From positions 1 through 60,089 of the forward strand of contig JAFSRD010000031.1 of NCBI GenBank assembly GCA_017446265.1: 60,089 nucleotides of DNA, written 5' to 3'. The stretch is from Treponema sp. (GTDB lineage: Bacteria; Spirochaetota; Spirochaetia; Treponematales; Treponemataceae). Positions 19,019-29,815 of the stretch are shown in pieces. Numbering within the stretch: position 1 is the stretch's first letter; each line of letters begins with the position of its first letter. The position numbers and the translations under genes were made by a program. A model generated the notes under the pieces. That model saw only the letters and a program-made list of their open reading frames with translations, ran no database searches and was not told the origin of the DNA.

Positions 19019-19375
19019 ATGGCAGAGAAAGTAGGATACAAAGCTGTTACAAAATTTCTTATAGCTTCTCCAACAAAAGTTCGTCCTGTTGCGCATGTTG
19101 TTAATCGAAAACCGTGTTCTGAAGCGGCTGCAATTCTCGCAAATATGCCGCAAAAAGGCGCGCGCCTTATCAACAAGACGCTAAAATCTGCTGTGGCGAA
19201 TGCGCTCAATGCAAACAGCAAACTTGACGAAGACATGCTTTATATACGAGAAATCAAAATTGACGAAGGTCCGCGTCTTAAAAGAATTTGGTATCGTGCG
19301 CGTGGTCGTGCGGACCAGCTTTTAAAACGAATGTGTCATATTACTGTCGTCGTTGACGAAAAGGCGGGAAAATAA
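19019..19375 (+). CDS. rplV: Ribosomal protein uL22
   Basis: 118 aa, usual length. The beta-hairpin that reaches the exit tunnel ends in [19 protein letters not shown], the conserved segment involved in macrolide binding. SD GAGG before ATG 19019. It ends 1 nt before the rpsC start. Confidence 0.98.
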   Translation: MAEKVGYKAVTKFLIASPTKVRPVAHVVNRKPCSEAAAILANMPQKGARLINKTLKSAVANALNANSKLDEDMLYIREIKIDEGPRLKRIWYRARGRADQLLKRMCHITVVVDEKAGK

Positions 19376-19376
19376 A

Positions 19377-20093
19377 GTGGGTCAGAAAGTAAATCCTATC
19401 GGTTTGCGCATCGGCGTAAACAAAGCGTGGCAGTCTCGCTGGTATGCAGACCCGCGTGAATATGCAGACCTTGTTCTTGAAGATTTGAAGATTCGCAAAT
19501 TCGTTTCAAATCTTCCGGAATGCAAGAATGCTGATATTGCAGAAATTGAAATTGTGCGCCATCCGCAGCGTGTTACTATTGTCATTCACACTGCACGGCC
19601 TGGCGTCATTATTGGCGTAAAAGGCGCAACAATTGAAATGATTAGTGCGCAAATTCAAAAAGAGCTTGAACCAAAAAAGGTTCAAATCAAAATTAAGGAA
19701 ATTAAACGTGCAGATTTAAATGCGCATCTTATTGCAGCCAATGTTGGCCGCCAACTGTCAGGTCATGGTTCGTATCGCAAGGCTTTGAAGCAGGCGGTGA
19801 ACAATGCAATGCGTGCAGGTGCACAGGGCATTAAGATTCGCCTGTCGGGGCGACTTGGTGGCGCTGAAATGAAGCGCACTGAAGAGCACAAAGAAGGGCG
19901 CGTACCGCTTCACACGCTCCGTGCCGACATAGATTACGGCACATTTGAAGCGCTTACGACGTATGGAAAAATTGGCGTCAAAGTGTGGGTATACAACGGC
20001 ATGAATTACGGCACTGAACAGAACGAAGATGCCGGTCAACTCGTGCGCAAGCCACGCCGTGAACGCGTTGTTGCTAAATCTGCAAGGAGCTAG
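19377..20093 (+). CDS. rpsC: Ribosomal protein uS3
   Basis: 238 aa from GTG 19377, chosen because the protein then begins (M)[15 protein letters not shown] as in all S3. An upstream in-frame ATG at 19353 would overlap rplV. The KH domain with GVIIGVKG lies at the mRNA entry tunnel. The C-terminal domain contains [11 protein letters not shown]. Confidence 0.97.
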   Translation: MGQKVNPIGLRIGVNKAWQSRWYADPREYADLVLEDLKIRKFVSNLPECKNADIAEIEIVRHPQRVTIVIHTARPGVIIGVKGATIEMISAQIQKELEPKKVQIKIKEIKRADLNAHLIAANVGRQLSGHGSYRKALKQAVNNAMRAGAQGIKIRLSGRLGGAEMKRTEEHKEGRVPLHTLRADIDYGTFEALTTYGKIGVKVWVYNGMNYGTEQNEDAGQLVRKPRRERVVAKSARS

Positions 20094-20096
20094 AAT

Positions 20097-20516
20097 ATGC
20101 CGCTTAGTCCTAAAAGAGTGCTGCATCGTAAAGTGCAGCGTGGAAGAGAAAAAGGCAATGCAACGCGCACGAATCATATTGATTTTGGCGACATTGCGCT
20201 TGTAGCTACGGAACCGACCTGGCTTAAAGCGAATGTCATTGAAGCGTGCCGTGTTGCAATAAACCGACAGCTGAGCCGTAAAGGTAAAGTGTGGATTCGT
20301 GTTTTTCCCGATAAGCCTGTTTCTAAAAAACCTGCGGAAGTTCGCATGGGCAAGGGAAAAGGCTCGCCTGAGTTTTGGGCTGCTGTTGTAAAGCCAGGCA
20401 CCATTTTGTTTGAAATTGGCGGGGTAGACATCAAGCAAGCGGCTCGTGCGCTTGAATTGGCGCAGAGCAAGTTGCCCATTTTAACGAAAATAGCATATAG
20501 ACCGACGACAGCGTAA
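20097..20516 (+). CDS. rplP: Ribosomal protein uL16
   Basis: 139 aa. Binds the elbow of A-site tRNA. Family features GRVKG-type N-terminus [16 protein letters not shown] and [11 protein letters not shown] are present. SD AAGGAG precedes the ATG, and 10 nt separate it from rpmC. Confidence 0.98.
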   Translation: MPLSPKRVLHRKVQRGREKGNATRTNHIDFGDIALVATEPTWLKANVIEACRVAINRQLSRKGKVWIRVFPDKPVSKKPAEVRMGKGKGSPEFWAAVVKPGTILFEIGGVDIKQAARALELAQSKLPILTKIAYRPTTA

Positions 20517-20526
20517 GGAGAATGAG

Positions 20527-20757
20527 ATGGCAGACAAAAAGATAAAAGATAAAGATTTGTCCTACGATGAACTCGTCGCCAAACGCAACAAGCTTAAAAA
20601 GGAGTACATGGATTTGCGTTTTAAGATGGTGATTTCCCATGTAGACAACCCGATGCAAAAGCGAACGATGCGTCATGAAATTGCGCGTCTCAATACATTT
20701 ATTCAGCAAAAAAAGCCTGTTGAGCACGTGGCAAAAACTGCTGAATCAAAAAAATAG
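20527..20757 (+). CDS. rpmC: Ribosomal protein uL29
   Basis: 76 aa, slightly longer than the usual ~65. Small two-helix protein at the tunnel exit next to L23; core ELVAKRNKLKKEYMDLRF. SD AAGGAG before ATG 20527. Confidence 0.95.
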   Translation: MADKKIKDKDLSYDELVAKRNKLKKEYMDLRFKMVISHVDNPMQKRTMRHEIARLNTFIQQKKPVEHVAKTAESKK

Positions 20758-20767
20758 GAGCTGAACT

Positions 20768-21043
20768 GTGGAAGAGCAAGCTGTTCAGGTTAAAAAGCCT
20801 AATAAGCGTTCATTTGTGGGAATCGTAACGAGCGACAAGATGGATAAAACAATTGTCGTCACTGTTACAACTCGTAAAATGGACAAATTGTACAAAAAAT
20901 ATGTCAAACGTACAAAGAAATATATGGCGCACGATGAGGCGAACGAGGCGCATATCGGCGATACCGTATATATCATGGAATGCAGACCGCTCAGCCGTCA
21001 TAAACGTTGGCGACTTGTTGAAGTTGTTGAACGTGCTAAATAA
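20768..21043 (+). CDS. rpsQ: Ribosomal protein uS17
   Basis: 91 aa from GTG 20768 with AGGAG upstream. OB-fold protein of the 30S body ([28 protein letters not shown]). Ten nt after rpmC. Confidence 0.97.
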   Translation: MEEQAVQVKKPNKRSFVGIVTSDKMDKTIVVTVTTRKMDKLYKKYVKRTKKYMAHDEANEAHIGDTVYIMECRPLSRHKRWRLVEVVERAK

Positions 21044-21058
21044 TGGAGGAGTACTCGT

Positions 21059-21427
21059 ATGATTCAGATGCAGTCAAAACTTACTGTAGCAGACAACTCA
21101 GGTGCAAAAACGGTGCAGTGTATCAAAGTGATTGGCGGTTCACGCCGTCGTTATGCGGGCATCGGCGACATTATCGTAGTAGCGGTGAAAGATGCAATTC
21201 CTACGTCTACTATTAAGAAGGGCGCAATTGAGAAAGCTGTTATTGTGCGCCAGTCAAAAGAGTATCGTCGTCCTGATGGAACATATATCCGCTTTGATGA
21301 CAATGCGTGCGTTATCGTCGATGAAAACAAGAATCCAAAAGGTAAGCGCGTATTTGGACCTGTTGCCCGCGAGTTGCGCGATATGGATTTTATGAAGATT
21401 ATATCGCTTGCGCCAGAAGTATTGTAA
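21059..21427 (+). CDS. rplN: Ribosomal protein uL14
   Basis: 122 aa, canonical length ([22 protein letters not shown]). It forms intersubunit bridge B8 and is the usual docking site of the silencing factor RsfS. SD GGAGG before ATG 21059. Confidence 0.98.
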   Translation: MIQMQSKLTVADNSGAKTVQCIKVIGGSRRRYAGIGDIIVVAVKDAIPTSTIKKGAIEKAVIVRQSKEYRRPDGTYIRFDDNACVIVDENKNPKGKRVFGPVARELRDMDFMKIISLAPEVL

Positions 21428-21439
21428 GGAGCATTTCGT

Positions 21440-21757
21440 ATGCAAAAGAAATTTAGGATTAAAAAGAACGACAATGTAGAAGTGCTCGCTGGAAAGGACA
21501 AAGGTAAGCGCGGTACTGTTGTGCGCGTTATTCCCAAAAAAGAGCGCGTAATTGTGTCGGGTGTAAATATTGTCAAAAAAGCTATGCGCCCGCGAAGTCA
21601 GCAGGATCAGGGCGGCATTATTGAAATTGAAGCGCCATTGCACATTTCAAATGTCGGCATTGTGTGTAAAAAATGCGGTCGCCCGGTAAGAGTTGGTTAT
21701 AAAATCGACGGCGATAAAAAAATTCGCGTCTGTCGTAAATGTGGAGAAACACTGTAA
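21440..21757 (+). CDS. rplX: Ribosomal protein uL24 with zinc-ribbon C-terminus
   Basis: 105 aa. The KOW motif [20 protein letters not shown] binds domain I of 23S rRNA early in assembly. The C-terminus carries CKKCG...CRKCG, a plausible Zn site found in several bacterial L24 proteins. The stop overlaps the rplE start by one base. Confidence 0.97.
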   Translation: MQKKFRIKKNDNVEVLAGKDKGKRGTVVRVIPKKERVIVSGVNIVKKAMRPRSQQDQGGIIEIEAPLHISNVGIVCKKCGRPVRVGYKIDGDKKIRVCRKCGETL

Positions 21758-22308
21758 TGGATAATTACGTACCTCGGCTTAAGAAAGTCTATAAGGACGC
21801 CATCGTACCCGATCTTATAAAAGAATTTGGGTACACGACGCCAATGCAAGTGCCGCAAATCAAAAAGATTGTGGTAAGCATGGGTGTTGGCGAAGCCCTC
21901 ACAAACAAGAAACTCCTTGATGCCGCTGTTGCTGATTTAACTCAGATTACAGGGCAGCGTGCAGTTAAAACAAAGGCGAAGAAGAGCATTGCAAACTTCA
22001 AGTTGCGCGAGGGCAATGAAATAGGTGCAATGGTAACGTTGCGCGGTACTATGATGTATGAATTCCTGGACCGCCTTATCAATGTTGCGTTGCCACGCGT
22101 TAAGGATTTCCGCGGCATCAAAGCTACAGGATTTGATGGGCGCGGCAATTTTTCTCTTGGCATTACGGAGCAAATTATTTTTCCAGAAATTGACTTTGAT
22201 AAAATTGAGCGCATTTCCGGTATGAATATAGCAATCGTAACGAGCGCACGGACGGACAATGAAGCCCGCGCCTTGCTCTCAAAGTTTAATATGCCTTTCC
22301 GGAAGTAA
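21757..22308 (+). CDS. rplE: Ribosomal protein uL5
   Basis: 183 aa from ATG 21757 ([14 protein letters not shown]), which overlaps the rplX stop. An upstream in-frame ATG at 21739 is inside rplX and not needed. Binds 5S rRNA with L18 and contacts P-site tRNA; signature VVSMGVGEA and RDFRGI-type KDFRGIKA present. Confidence 0.98.
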   Translation: MDNYVPRLKKVYKDAIVPDLIKEFGYTTPMQVPQIKKIVVSMGVGEALTNKKLLDAAVADLTQITGQRAVKTKAKKSIANFKLREGNEIGAMVTLRGTMMYEFLDRLINVALPRVKDFRGIKATGFDGRGNFSLGITEQIIFPEIDFDKIERISGMNIAIVTSARTDNEARALLSKFNMPFRK

Positions 22309-22318
22309 GCGAGGAATT

Positions 22319-22504
22319 ATGGCTAAGAAATCGATGATTATTAAAGCGGCCCGCAAGCAAAAGTATCCGACACGTGAATACAATCGTTGCCAGATTTGCG
22401 GACGTCCGCGCGGGTATTTGCGGAAATTTAAAATGTGCCGTATTTGTTTCCGTAAAATGGCAAGTGAAGGCCTGCTTCCAGGCGTTACAAAATCAAGTTG
22501 GTAG
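22319..22504 (+). CDS. rpsN: Ribosomal protein uS14, type Z
   Basis: 61 aa from ATG 22319 with GAGGAAT upstream. It is the short zinc form: [20 protein letters not shown] has the CxxC...CxxC ligands. A longer in-frame reading from 22259 lies inside rplE and is rejected. Confidence 0.97.
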   Translation: MAKKSMIIKAARKQKYPTREYNRCQICGRPRGYLRKFKMCRICFRKMASEGLLPGVTKSSW

Positions 22505-22516
22505 TGGAGGAAAAAG

Positions 22517-22915
22517 ATGAGTGCATCAGATCCGGTAGCAGATATGCTCACAAAGGTTCGGAATGCGGTTGCCGTCCGCCACGAAAAAGTTGACGTTCCA
22601 ACATCAAAGCTCAAACTTGAAATCGTGAAAATCTTGAAAACGGAAGGGTATATCAAGAATTTCAAAAAAGTGCAGGAAGACGGCAAGAATATTATCCGCA
22701 TTTTTTTGAAGTACGACGCGCAGAACAACTCGGTGATTCATGGGCTTAAAAAGATTTCAACACCTGGTCGCCGCGTGTATTCTGGTTTTATGGATTTGCC
22801 GCGTGTCTATAACGGATACGGTACGCTCATTGTCTCTACGTCTGCCGGTGTGACAACTGGCAGAAAGGCGACGGAAAAGCGAGTGGGCGGCGAATTGATT
22901 TGTACGGTATGGTAG
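22517..22915 (+). CDS. rpsH: Ribosomal protein uS8
   Basis: 132 aa. Central-domain 30S assembly protein and, in E. coli, repressor of the spc operon. N-terminus [14 protein letters not shown] and C-terminus GGELICTVW are typical. SD GGAGG before the ATG. Confidence 0.98.
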   Translation: MSASDPVADMLTKVRNAVAVRHEKVDVPTSKLKLEIVKILKTEGYIKNFKKVQEDGKNIIRIFLKYDAQNNSVIHGLKKISTPGRRVYSGFMDLPRVYNGYGTLIVSTSAGVTTGRKATEKRVGGELICTVW

Positions 22916-22927
22916 CAGGAGGAAATG

Positions 22928-23467
22928 ATGTCTAAACTTGGTAAACTTCCTGTCGCTGTGCCGTCGGGTGTCACTGTCACAGTTAATCCTGACTCAATTT
23001 CTGTAAAAGGTCCAAAGGGTGAGCTTACGCAGGCGTACAGCAAAAATGTAAAGGTGACGTTTGAAAACGGGAATATTTCAGTGACAACACAGAACACGAC
23101 GAAGCAGGCAAATGCGGACCACGGGCTGTATCGCAGTCTTATTAAAGATATGGTCACAGGGGTAACAACAGGCTTTACAAAATCACTTATCATCAACGGC
23201 GTTGGCTTTCGTGCGGAAGTAAAAGGAAAAGAGCTTGTGATGAACCTTGGGTATTCAAATGATTTTATTGCGATTATTCCCGAAGGTCTTACTGTTACAG
23301 CTGACAACAATGGCAAGCTTTCTGTGTCGGGAATAAACAAGCAGAAAGTTGGACAGTTTTGCGCGGAAATTCGCAGTTTGCGGAAACCTGAGCCGTACAA
23401 AGGCAAAGGGATTCGTTACGAAAACGAAGTTATTAGGCGCAAAGTCGGTAAAACTGGCGTAAAATAA
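22928..23467 (+). CDS. rplF: Ribosomal protein uL6
   Basis: 179 aa. Of two adjacent ATGs (22925, 22928) I prefer 22928, because AGGAGG at 22917-22922 is then 5 nt away instead of 2. Normal features: [10 protein letters not shown] at the start and [13 protein letters not shown] near the end, close to the sarcin-ricin loop. Confidence 0.97.
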   Translation: MSKLGKLPVAVPSGVTVTVNPDSISVKGPKGELTQAYSKNVKVTFENGNISVTTQNTTKQANADHGLYRSLIKDMVTGVTTGFTKSLIINGVGFRAEVKGKELVMNLGYSNDFIAIIPEGLTVTADNNGKLSVSGINKQKVGQFCAEIRSLRKPEPYKGKGIRYENEVIRRKVGKTGVK

Positions 23468-23478
23468 GGCGGAGCTTT

Positions 23479-23847
23479 ATGTTAGTTAGAAAGAAGATGA
23501 ATGACAAAATCAGGAAGCGGTTGCACAGGAAGATTCATATCCGTAAACGTGTGTATGGAACTGCCGCGCGCCCACGTTTAACGGTGACGCGGAGCAACAG
23601 AAACCTCTTGATGCAAGTTGTAAACGACGACAACGGCACGACGCTTGCTGCAATTTCTACGCTTGAAAAAGAATTTGCACATTTGAAACCGACTGTTGCA
23701 GATGCGGCAAAACTCGGTGAAGCGTTTGGCGCGCGTCTTAAAGACAAGCAGATTACAACAGTAGTGTTTGACCGCAACGGCTATCTGTATCATGGTGTTG
23801 TGAAAGCCCTTGCCGACGGAACTCGTAAAGCGGGAATCGTATTTTAG
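23479..23847 (+). CDS. rplR: Ribosomal protein uL18
   Basis: 122 aa. 5S rRNA-binding protein with a basic N-terminus ([22 protein letters not shown]) and family end [31 protein letters not shown] precedes ATG 23479. Confidence 0.97.
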   Translation: MLVRKKMNDKIRKRLHRKIHIRKRVYGTAARPRLTVTRSNRNLLMQVVNDDNGTTLAAISTLEKEFAHLKPTVADAAKLGEAFGARLKDKQITTVVFDRNGYLYHGVVKALADGTRKAGIVF

Positions 23848-23855
23848 GAGAAAAT

Positions 23856-24467
23856 ATGGCGGAACAGCAAGAGATAGAAAATAAAGAAGAAAAAGAAAGC
23901 GCATCTCCAGTCAATACAAGTGCTCTGCGCGAAAGTCGCGAGCGGCGTGGACGTGGCAGAGAGCGTGAAAACAGAAGAAGCGAAGAAGATAAAGAATTTG
24001 TCGAGAAGCTTGTTACGCTCAATCGCACCGCAAAAGTTGTAAAGGGCGGGCGGCGTTTTTCGTTTGCTGCGCTCACTGTTGTTGGTGACAGAAAAGGGCG
24101 CGTCGGTTACGGATTTGGCAAAGCGAACGACGTAACTGAAGCAATTAGAAAGAGCATTGACAAGGCAAAGCGCAATCTCATCGTGTTGCCGATTAAAAAC
24201 GGCACGATTCCGCACGAGATGCTTGGCAAATTCAAAGGCTCGTCTGTGCTCATTAAGCCTGCGCGTCCTGGTACGGGAATAATTGCAGGAGGCGCTGTTC
24301 GTGCGGTGATGGATGCAGCTGGCGCTACTGATATTATTTCTAAATCGCTTGGTGCAAGCGCCTCTGTGAATGTGGTGCGTGCAACATTTGATGCAATTGA
24401 GCGCCTCATGGATGCAAAGGCTGTAGCTGTTGCGCGCGGCAAAACCCTTGATGAATTGTGGGGGTAA
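23856..24467 (+). CDS. rpsE: Ribosomal protein uS5 with charged N-terminal extension
   Basis: 203 aa against ~165. The first ~45 residues are a charged Glu/Arg-rich extension ([16 protein letters not shown]) ahead of the normal double-stranded-RNA-binding domain ([11 protein letters not shown]) and the S5 C-domain. A strong AGGAG lies before ATG 23856, so the long form is likely the real one. Located at the mRNA entry side; fidelity and spectinomycin region. Confidence 0.97.
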   Translation: MAEQQEIENKEEKESASPVNTSALRESRERRGRGRERENRRSEEDKEFVEKLVTLNRTAKVVKGGRRFSFAALTVVGDRKGRVGYGFGKANDVTEAIRKSIDKAKRNLIVLPIKNGTIPHEMLGKFKGSSVLIKPARPGTGIIAGGAVRAVMDAAGATDIISKSLGASASVNVVRATFDAIERLMDAKAVAVARGKTLDELWG

Positions 24468-24470
24468 CAT

Positions 24471-24653
24471 ATGGCAGGGAAACTCAAGATTACACTTACA
24501 AAAAGCACGATTAGGCAAAAGACAGACGTAAAAGCAACGGTGCGAAGTCTTGGTCTTAAAAAGCTTAATTCATCCGTCGTGCATGATGACAATCCGTCTA
24601 TTCGTGGAATGGTTGCGCGGTGTTATCATATTCTTACGGTTGAAGAGGTATAA
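24471..24653 (+). CDS. rpmD: Ribosomal protein uL30
   Basis: 60 aa, the normal short form (KITLTKSTIRQKTDVKATV, GLKKLNSSV). GGGGG just upstream of the ATG inside the end of rpsE; three nt separate the genes. Confidence 0.96.
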   Translation: MAGKLKITLTKSTIRQKTDVKATVRSLGLKKLNSSVVHDDNPSIRGMVARCYHILTVEEV

Positions 24654-24655
24654 CG

Positions 24656-25210
24656 ATGTCAGATTATAATCCTGTGCTTCATGCGCCGTCAGGTGCAAAT
24701 AAAAAACCAAAGCGCGTAGGGCGTGGCTCTTCTTCAGGACACGGTTCTACAGCTGGTAGAGGCAATAAAGGTCAGCAGTCTCGTTCGGGCAAACGATTGC
24801 CGTATGTCGGTTTTGAAGGCGGTCAGATGCCGTTGTATCGCCGTATTGCGCGACGCGGATTTTCAAACATGCGCTTTAAAGATGATGTTGCATATTTCAA
24901 TATTTCGGAACTTGAGGCAAAATTTTCAGACGGTGATACAGTTGACCGTACAACGCTTGTTGAAAAGAAGTTGCTTTCATCAAAAAATGGAGCTGCCATT
25001 AAAGTGCTCGGCAACGGCGATATTACGAAAAAACTTGTCATAAAAGTCGATAAGATTTCAAAGTCGGCAAAAGAAAAAATTGAAAAAGCTGGCGGTTCTG
25101 TAGATGCAGTTGCCGGTGTTTCAAGAAAAGAGCGCAACGCAGCGTATGCCAAAGCGCGCGACGAAAAAAAAGCAAAGGCTGAAAAGAAGAACGAAGAAAA
25201 GAAAAAATAA
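24656..25210 (+). CDS. rplO: Ribosomal protein uL15 with Lys/Glu tail
   Basis: 184 aa against ~145. The glycine/arginine-rich N-terminal segment (VGRGSSSGHGSTAGRGNKGQ) and YVGFEGGQMPLYRR are typical. After ~157 it carries an AKARDEKKAKAEKK-type charged tail. Two nt after rpmD; followed by secY as in the classic spc operon. Confidence 0.97.
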   Translation: MSDYNPVLHAPSGANKKPKRVGRGSSSGHGSTAGRGNKGQQSRSGKRLPYVGFEGGQMPLYRRIARRGFSNMRFKDDVAYFNISELEAKFSDGDTVDRTTLVEKKLLSSKNGAAIKVLGNGDITKKLVIKVDKISKSAKEKIEKAGGSVDAVAGVSRKERNAAYAKARDEKKAKAEKKNEEKKK

Positions 25211-25223
25211 GGCGGAATAAGAG

Positions 25224-26558
25224 ATGGCTGGCAATCCAATTGTAAATATATTTAGAATAAGAGAACTCCGTATGCGCCTGCTGTTTACGCTGTTTATTCT
25301 TGCAGTTTTTCGGCTCGGAAGCGTTTTGACAATTCCGGGAATAGACGCGACTGTCCTGCTGCAGTATTTTGAGGAACTTTCGCGACAGAATAAAAATGCG
25401 TTTGCAAGCTACATGGATTTCTTTGTCGGCGGGGCGTTCTCGAATTTTTCTGTGTTCATGCTTGGCGTCATGCCCTACATCTCTACACAAATTATCATGC
25501 AGCTTGCTGTTATTGTTTTTCCGTCGCTTAAACGCATAGCGGAAGAGGACGGCGGGCAGCGGAGAATTGCCATGTGGACACGCGTAGGCACCGTGCTTGT
25601 GTGTTTGCTCCAATCATATGCGGTTACCGTGTACGCAACGAGCATTCCCGGCAGCATTGTCATTGAGAACAGAATTGCATTTCGTCTGCTTGCCATGGTT
25701 ACCGTGACGACAGGCACTATGATAACGATTTGGCTCGGTGACCAGATTACTGCGCGCGGCATTGGCAATGGCATTTCAATGATGATTTTTGCAGGTATCG
25801 TAGCCCGCCTTCCCAAAGCTGTTGTCGATTTGTGGCAGAGCATTCAAGAGGGAGTGGTGCAGCCTGTGTTTGCAATAATTGTACTTGTCATGTTTTTTGC
25901 AATTATTGCGCTTGTCGTGTATGAAGAATCTGGCGAGCGAAAGATCCCCGTGCACTATGCAAAACGTGTAGTTGGGCGCAGAATGTACGGCGGGCAGAAC
26001 ACCTATATTCCTTTCAAAGTAAATCCGTCGAACGTTATGCCGCTTATCTTTGCTTCCTCGTTGTTGACATTTCCCATACAGCTTATTCAAATGTTTGGAA
26101 GCAACCAAAATTCTGCGCGGTGGGTGACGCGTCTTGCGGTATTTCTCACGCCGAACGGCTGGGGATACAATATTTTGTTTATCATACTCATAATCTTCTT
26201 TGCATACTTCTACACTCAGGTTACCCTGAACCCTACAGAAATTGCACGGCAGATTCGGGAAAACGGCGGCTCCATTCCCGGTGTGCGTACTGATAAAACA
26301 GAGGAATATTTGCAGAAAATTTTGAACCGTCTTATACTTCCCGGCGCGTTATTCTTGTGCATTATGGCAGTGTTGCCGACGATTATTCAGACGTTGTTCA
26401 GATTTCCGCAATCAACAGCGATGCTTATGGGCGGTACGTCGCTCATCATTATGGTTGGTGTTGATTTGGACACAATGAGTCAAATAGAGGCGCTTCTTAA
26501 GATGCATCATCAAGATGGACTTGTGTCGCGAGGAAGAATTAGGTCGCGGAGTCTATAG
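25224..26558 (+). CDS. secY: Preprotein translocase subunit SecY
   Basis: 444 aa, ten predicted membrane spans. Channel-forming subunit of SecYEG in the inner membrane. Signatures visible: [21 protein letters not shown] in the plug/TM2 region and [21 protein letters not shown] around TM7. Directly followed by rpmJ: adk, map and infA, often found here, are absent. Confidence 0.98.
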   Translation: MAGNPIVNIFRIRELRMRLLFTLFILAVFRLGSVLTIPGIDATVLLQYFEELSRQNKNAFASYMDFFVGGAFSNFSVFMLGVMPYISTQIIMQLAVIVFPSLKRIAEEDGGQRRIAMWTRVGTVLVCLLQSYAVTVYATSIPGSIVIENRIAFRLLAMVTVTTGTMITIWLGDQITARGIGNGISMMIFAGIVARLPKAVVDLWQSIQEGVVQPVFAIIVLVMFFAIIALVVYEESGERKIPVHYAKRVVGRRMYGGQNTYIPFKVNPSNVMPLIFASSLLTFPIQLIQMFGSNQNSARWVTRLAVFLTPNGWGYNILFIILIIFFAYFYTQVTLNPTEIARQIRENGGSIPGVRTDKTEEYLQKILNRLILPGALFLCIMAVLPTIIQTLFRFPQSTAMLMGGTSLIIMVGVDLDTMSQIEALLKMHHQDGLVSRGRIRSRSL

Positions 26559-26593
26559 ATTCTGCGGATGGCAATGGCAATGTGGAGACTTGT

Positions 26594-26707
26594 ATGAAAG
26601 TACGTACTAGTGTAAAACCTATCTGTGCAAATTGCAAGGTTATCAAGCGGGGCGGCATTATCCGCATCATTTGTACAAATCCTAAGCACAAACAAAGACA
26701 GGGATAA
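26594..26707 (+). CDS. rpmJ: Ribosomal protein bL36
   Basis: 37 aa, too short for most gene tracks. [19 protein letters not shown] is followed by [11 protein letters not shown]; the zinc ligands are Cys11, Cys14, Cys27 and His32 in the classic C+ form. A GGAG motif lies 8 nt before ATG 26594. Located between secY and rpsM, its usual place. Confidence 0.95.
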   Translation: MKVRTSVKPICANCKVIKRGGIIRIICTNPKHKQRQG

Positions 26708-26719
26708 AAGGAGAACAGC

Positions 26720-27088
26720 ATGGCTCGAATTGAGGGTGTAGACATTCCCAACAAGCACATCGTTATCGCGTTGACGTATATTTACGGTATTGGGCGTTCT
26801 ACGGCAAACGAGATTTGTAAAAAGACAGAAATTGATCCGCACAAGCTGGCGAACGATTTAACAGAAGAAGAGCTTGGGAAAATCCGCGAGGTGATTGATA
26901 AAAATTACAAAGTGGAAGGTCATCTTCGCACGGAAATTGGTCTTAATCTCAAGCGTCTTATGGATATTGGCTGCTATCGCGGGTTACGCCACCGACGTGG
27001 CCTTCCAGTACGTGGGCAACGCACGCGTACAAACGCGCGCACGCGCAAAGGCAAGAAGAAGACAGTTGCCAACAAGAAGAAGGCGTAA
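26720..27088 (+). CDS. rpsM: Ribosomal protein uS13
   Basis: 122 aa. Head protein that contacts P-site tRNA and L5 (bridge B1). [19 protein letters not shown] at the start and [19 protein letters not shown] at the end are canonical. SD AAAGGAG. Confidence 0.98.
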   Translation: MARIEGVDIPNKHIVIALTYIYGIGRSTANEICKKTEIDPHKLANDLTEEELGKIREVIDKNYKVEGHLRTEIGLNLKRLMDIGCYRGLRHRRGLPVRGQRTRTNARTRKGKKKTVANKKKA

Positions 27089-27149
27089 GCTCATTGGAAA
27101 ACCTGCGCTGCCTATGGCGCGCGTAAAATAGCATTTTAGAGGAGATATA

Positions 27150-27536
27150 ATGCCTGCTGCTAAAAAAACAAAACGAAAAGAAAAGAAAAGCGTATACGAA
27201 GGCAATGTGTACATTCAGGCGACGTTCAATAATACTATTGTCACCGTTACTGATTTACAGGGCAACACAATTGCATGGGCTTCTTCTGGTGGACTTGGCT
27301 TCCGTGGCGCAAAAAAATCAACGCCGTTTGCCGCCCAGTCTGTTGCAGAAACAGCTGTGCAAAAAGCGCAGTCAAGCGGATTGCGTGAAGTACATGTGTT
27401 TGTAAAAGGTCCTGGAATGGGACGTGAAAATGCAATTCGCTCGCTCGGAAATATGGGGCTTAAAGTAAAATCTATTTCCGACACAACGCCTATTCCACAC
27501 AATGGCTGCCGCCCGCGTAAAACACGCCGCATGTAA
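27150..27536 (+). CDS. rpsK: Ribosomal protein uS11
   Basis: 128 aa. Platform protein near the Shine-Dalgarno helix; [23 protein letters not shown] and the C-terminal [15 protein letters not shown] are diagnostic. SD GAGGAG. 61 nt after rpsM. Confidence 0.98.
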   Translation: MPAAKKTKRKEKKSVYEGNVYIQATFNNTIVTVTDLQGNTIAWASSGGLGFRGAKKSTPFAAQSVAETAVQKAQSSGLREVHVFVKGPGMGRENAIRSLGNMGLKVKSISDTTPIPHNGCRPRKTRRM

Positions 27537-27549
27537 AAGGAGTTTGTAA

Positions 27550-28185
27550 ATGGCTAGATATACTGGACCGCTCTGTCGCATGTGCAGAGTAGAACAAAAA
27601 AAATTGATGCTCAAAGGCAGCCGCTGCATGAGTGACAAGTGCCCTATCAATAAAAAGCGGGCGGCTCCCGGCAAGGATCCTAAAGGTAGGATAGGGAAGC
27701 GTAGCGAGTACGGCATTCAGCTTCGCGAAAAGCAGAAAATCAGGAGAATGTACGGAATGCTTGAAAAGCAGTTTCGCCTTACATTTGAGCATGCGCTCCG
27801 TATGCCAGGTGTTACTGGTGAAAATCTTATCCGCTTGCTTGAAGCGCGGCTCGACAACGCTGTGTACCGCATGAAATTTGCGATGAGCAGAAATCAGGCG
27901 CGTCAGCTTGTACTGCACGGGCATATACGAGTAAACGGCAAAAAAGTGGACATTCCGAGTTACCAAGTAAAGCCGGGCGATGTTATTGAAGTAAAGGAAA
28001 AGAGCAAACGGCTTGCACTTGTGCAAAGTTCATTGTCGGAGATTACAAAATCGGGAACGATGCCGTGGGTGTCTGTTGATGTTGATGCGGTGAAAGGCAC
28101 GTTTGCGCAATATCCGCAACGTGCGGAAGTAACCGATTTGGCTGATGTAAAAGAGCAGCTCGTTGTTGAGCTCTATTCTAAATAA
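27550..28185 (+). CDS. rpsD: Ribosomal protein uS4
   Basis: 211 aa. The N-terminus has a zinc cluster (LCRMCR then CMSDKCP). The S4 RNA-binding domain contains RLDNAVYRMKFAMSRNQARQ and GHIRVNGKKVDIPS. Primary 16S binder and alpha-operon repressor in E. coli. SD AAGGAG; 15 nt before rpoA. Confidence 0.98.
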   Translation: MARYTGPLCRMCRVEQKKLMLKGSRCMSDKCPINKKRAAPGKDPKGRIGKRSEYGIQLREKQKIRRMYGMLEKQFRLTFEHALRMPGVTGENLIRLLEARLDNAVYRMKFAMSRNQARQLVLHGHIRVNGKKVDIPSYQVKPGDVIEVKEKSKRLALVQSSLSEITKSGTMPWVSVDVDAVKGTFAQYPQRAEVTDLADVKEQLVVELYSK

Positions 28186-28200
28186 AGATAAGGAGTTCAG

Positions 28201-29256
28201 ATGGCTCGTAAAAATCTGCTTAAAGGTTTTAAGAGACCTAAAAGTATCACGTATGCTCCGCTTGAAACAAATCCGAATTACGGAAAGTTTACGGCGTATC
28301 CATTCGAAACAGGATTTGGCACGACGATTGGCAATACGCTTCGTCGCGTTTTGCTTTCTTCTATACAAGGGTATGCCGTAACGTCGGTGCGCATTACCTC
28401 GTATGATGCTGATGGCGTGCCGCATGTTATTTCAAGCGAATTTGAAGCAATACCGAATATTGCCGAAGACACGCTTGAAGTTATCAACAGTTTGAAACAA
28501 ATACGATTGCGATTGCCGGGCGACACTGAGCAAGACACGTTTCTGTACGAATTTAAAGGACCGGGAATTGTAAAGAGCAACGACTTTGTGAAAGAAGGCG
28601 AGCTTGAAATTATGACAAAAAACATGCTCGTCTTTACGATGATGGACGGTGCGCGTCTCGACATTGAAATGCAAGTTGACCTAGGGCGTGGTTATGTGCC
28701 TGCTGAAGTGAACGAGCACTATATTGAAATTGTCGGAACAATTCCTGTCGATGCGATTTTTACGCCTATTCAAAAGGTGAAGTACGCCATTGAACCGTGC
28801 CGCGTTGGGCAGCGCAATGACTACGATAAGCTTGTTTTAGAGATATGGACGGATGGAACGATTTCGCCCGAAGATGCGCTTGCTGAAGCTGCAAAGATTG
28901 CAAACGAGCATTTCAGAATTTTTATTAATTTTGATGACGACGTGCTTTCTAGCGGAGACGAAGGCGATGAGGGGGACAAGCGCATTCGCAGCATTCTCAA
29001 CACATCTGTTGACGAGCTTGAGCTTTCAGTGCGTTCCTCCAACTGCTTGAAAAATGCAAACATACGCACGATAGGTGAATTGACAAAAAAGACAGAAGAT
29101 GATATTGCCAAGACGCGCAACTTCGGCAAAAAAAGTCTCACCGAGATAAAAGAAAAGCTTCTGGAATGGGGCTTGACGCTCGGTATGACAGATTACAGTC
29201 ATTTGAAAAATGCTGTCAATTTATCAAAACGGAAGGAAGAAATAGATGAATCATAA
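28201..29256 (+). CDS. rpoA: RNA polymerase alpha subunit
   Basis: 351 aa. The N-terminal domain (dimerisation, beta/beta' assembly) includes [17 protein letters not shown]. After an acidic linker ([12 protein letters not shown]) the C-terminal domain has the DNA/activator-binding helix-hairpin signature [19 protein letters not shown] and [14 protein letters not shown]. It overlaps rplQ by 11 nt. Confidence 0.99.
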   Translation: MARKNLLKGFKRPKSITYAPLETNPNYGKFTAYPFETGFGTTIGNTLRRVLLSSIQGYAVTSVRITSYDADGVPHVISSEFEAIPNIAEDTLEVINSLKQIRLRLPGDTEQDTFLYEFKGPGIVKSNDFVKEGELEIMTKNMLVFTMMDGARLDIEMQVDLGRGYVPAEVNEHYIEIVGTIPVDAIFTPIQKVKYAIEPCRVGQRNDYDKLVLEIWTDGTISPEDALAEAAKIANEHFRIFINFDDDVLSSGDEGDEGDKRIRSILNTSVDELELSVRSSNCLKNANIRTIGELTKKTEDDIAKTRNFGKKSLTEIKEKLLEWGLTLGMTDYSHLKNAVNLSKRKEEIDES

Positions 29257-29815
29257 AACAGGATTTAATCCGCTTTCGCGCACGAGCGCGCATCGCCGTG
29301 CAATGTCACGGAACATGGTAACGTCGCTTTTCAGATACGAACGAATTACAACAACAAAAGCAAAAGCGAAGGAAGTTCGGCGTTCTGCAGAAAAATTGAT
29401 TACACGTGCAAAAATTGATTCTGTGCATAATCGTCGTGAAGCAGCGAAGTTCATCTCTGATGAAAAGATTTTGAACAAGTTGTTTACAGAAATTGGTCCG
29501 CGCATGAAAGAGCGTCCGGGCGGATACACGCGCATTCTTAAACTTGGTTTTCGACAGGGTGATGCGGCGGACGTTGTGCTCCTTGAACTTGTAGACTACA
29601 AACTTGACACAAGCGACAGTGAAACAAAAGCAGAAAAGAAAACTGCCAAAAAGCCGCAGGGAAAGAAGCCGAGCACAAAAAAATCTCCGGAGAAAAAAGC
29701 TGGTGACAAAGCGGCTTCAAAAGAAAAAGTTGCTCCGAAAGAGAAAGCTGCTAAAAAAGCGGACGGCGCGAAAGCAACAAGTGCGGAACGCGCTGACAAA
29801 AAGGAGGCCGACTGA
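29246..29815 (+). CDS. rplQ: Ribosomal protein bL17 with long Lys-rich tail
   Basis: 189 aa against ~120. Residues 1-~115 are normal L17 ([37 protein letters not shown]). Then follow about 70 residues of Lys/Ala/Pro/Glu repeats like histone H1 tails ([19 protein letters not shown]). The ATG lies inside rpoA with GGAAGGAA upstream, and the stop overlaps the next ATG by one base, so three genes are translationally coupled. Confidence 0.97.
   Translation: MNHKTGFNPLSRTSAHRRAMSRNMVTSLFRYERITTTKAKAKEVRRSAEKLITRAKIDSVHNRREAAKFISDEKILNKLFTEIGPRMKERPGGYTRILKLGFRQGDAADVVLLELVDYKLDTSDSETKAEKKTAKKPQGKKPSTKKSPEKKAGDKAASKEKVAPKEKAAKKADGAKATSAERADKKEAD

Noticed and set aside
22259-22318. 81-aa version of S14 with an extra N-terminus
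   Set aside because: The extra part lies inside rplE in another frame; type Z S14 is 61 aa and starts MAKKSM with a good Shine-Dalgarno.
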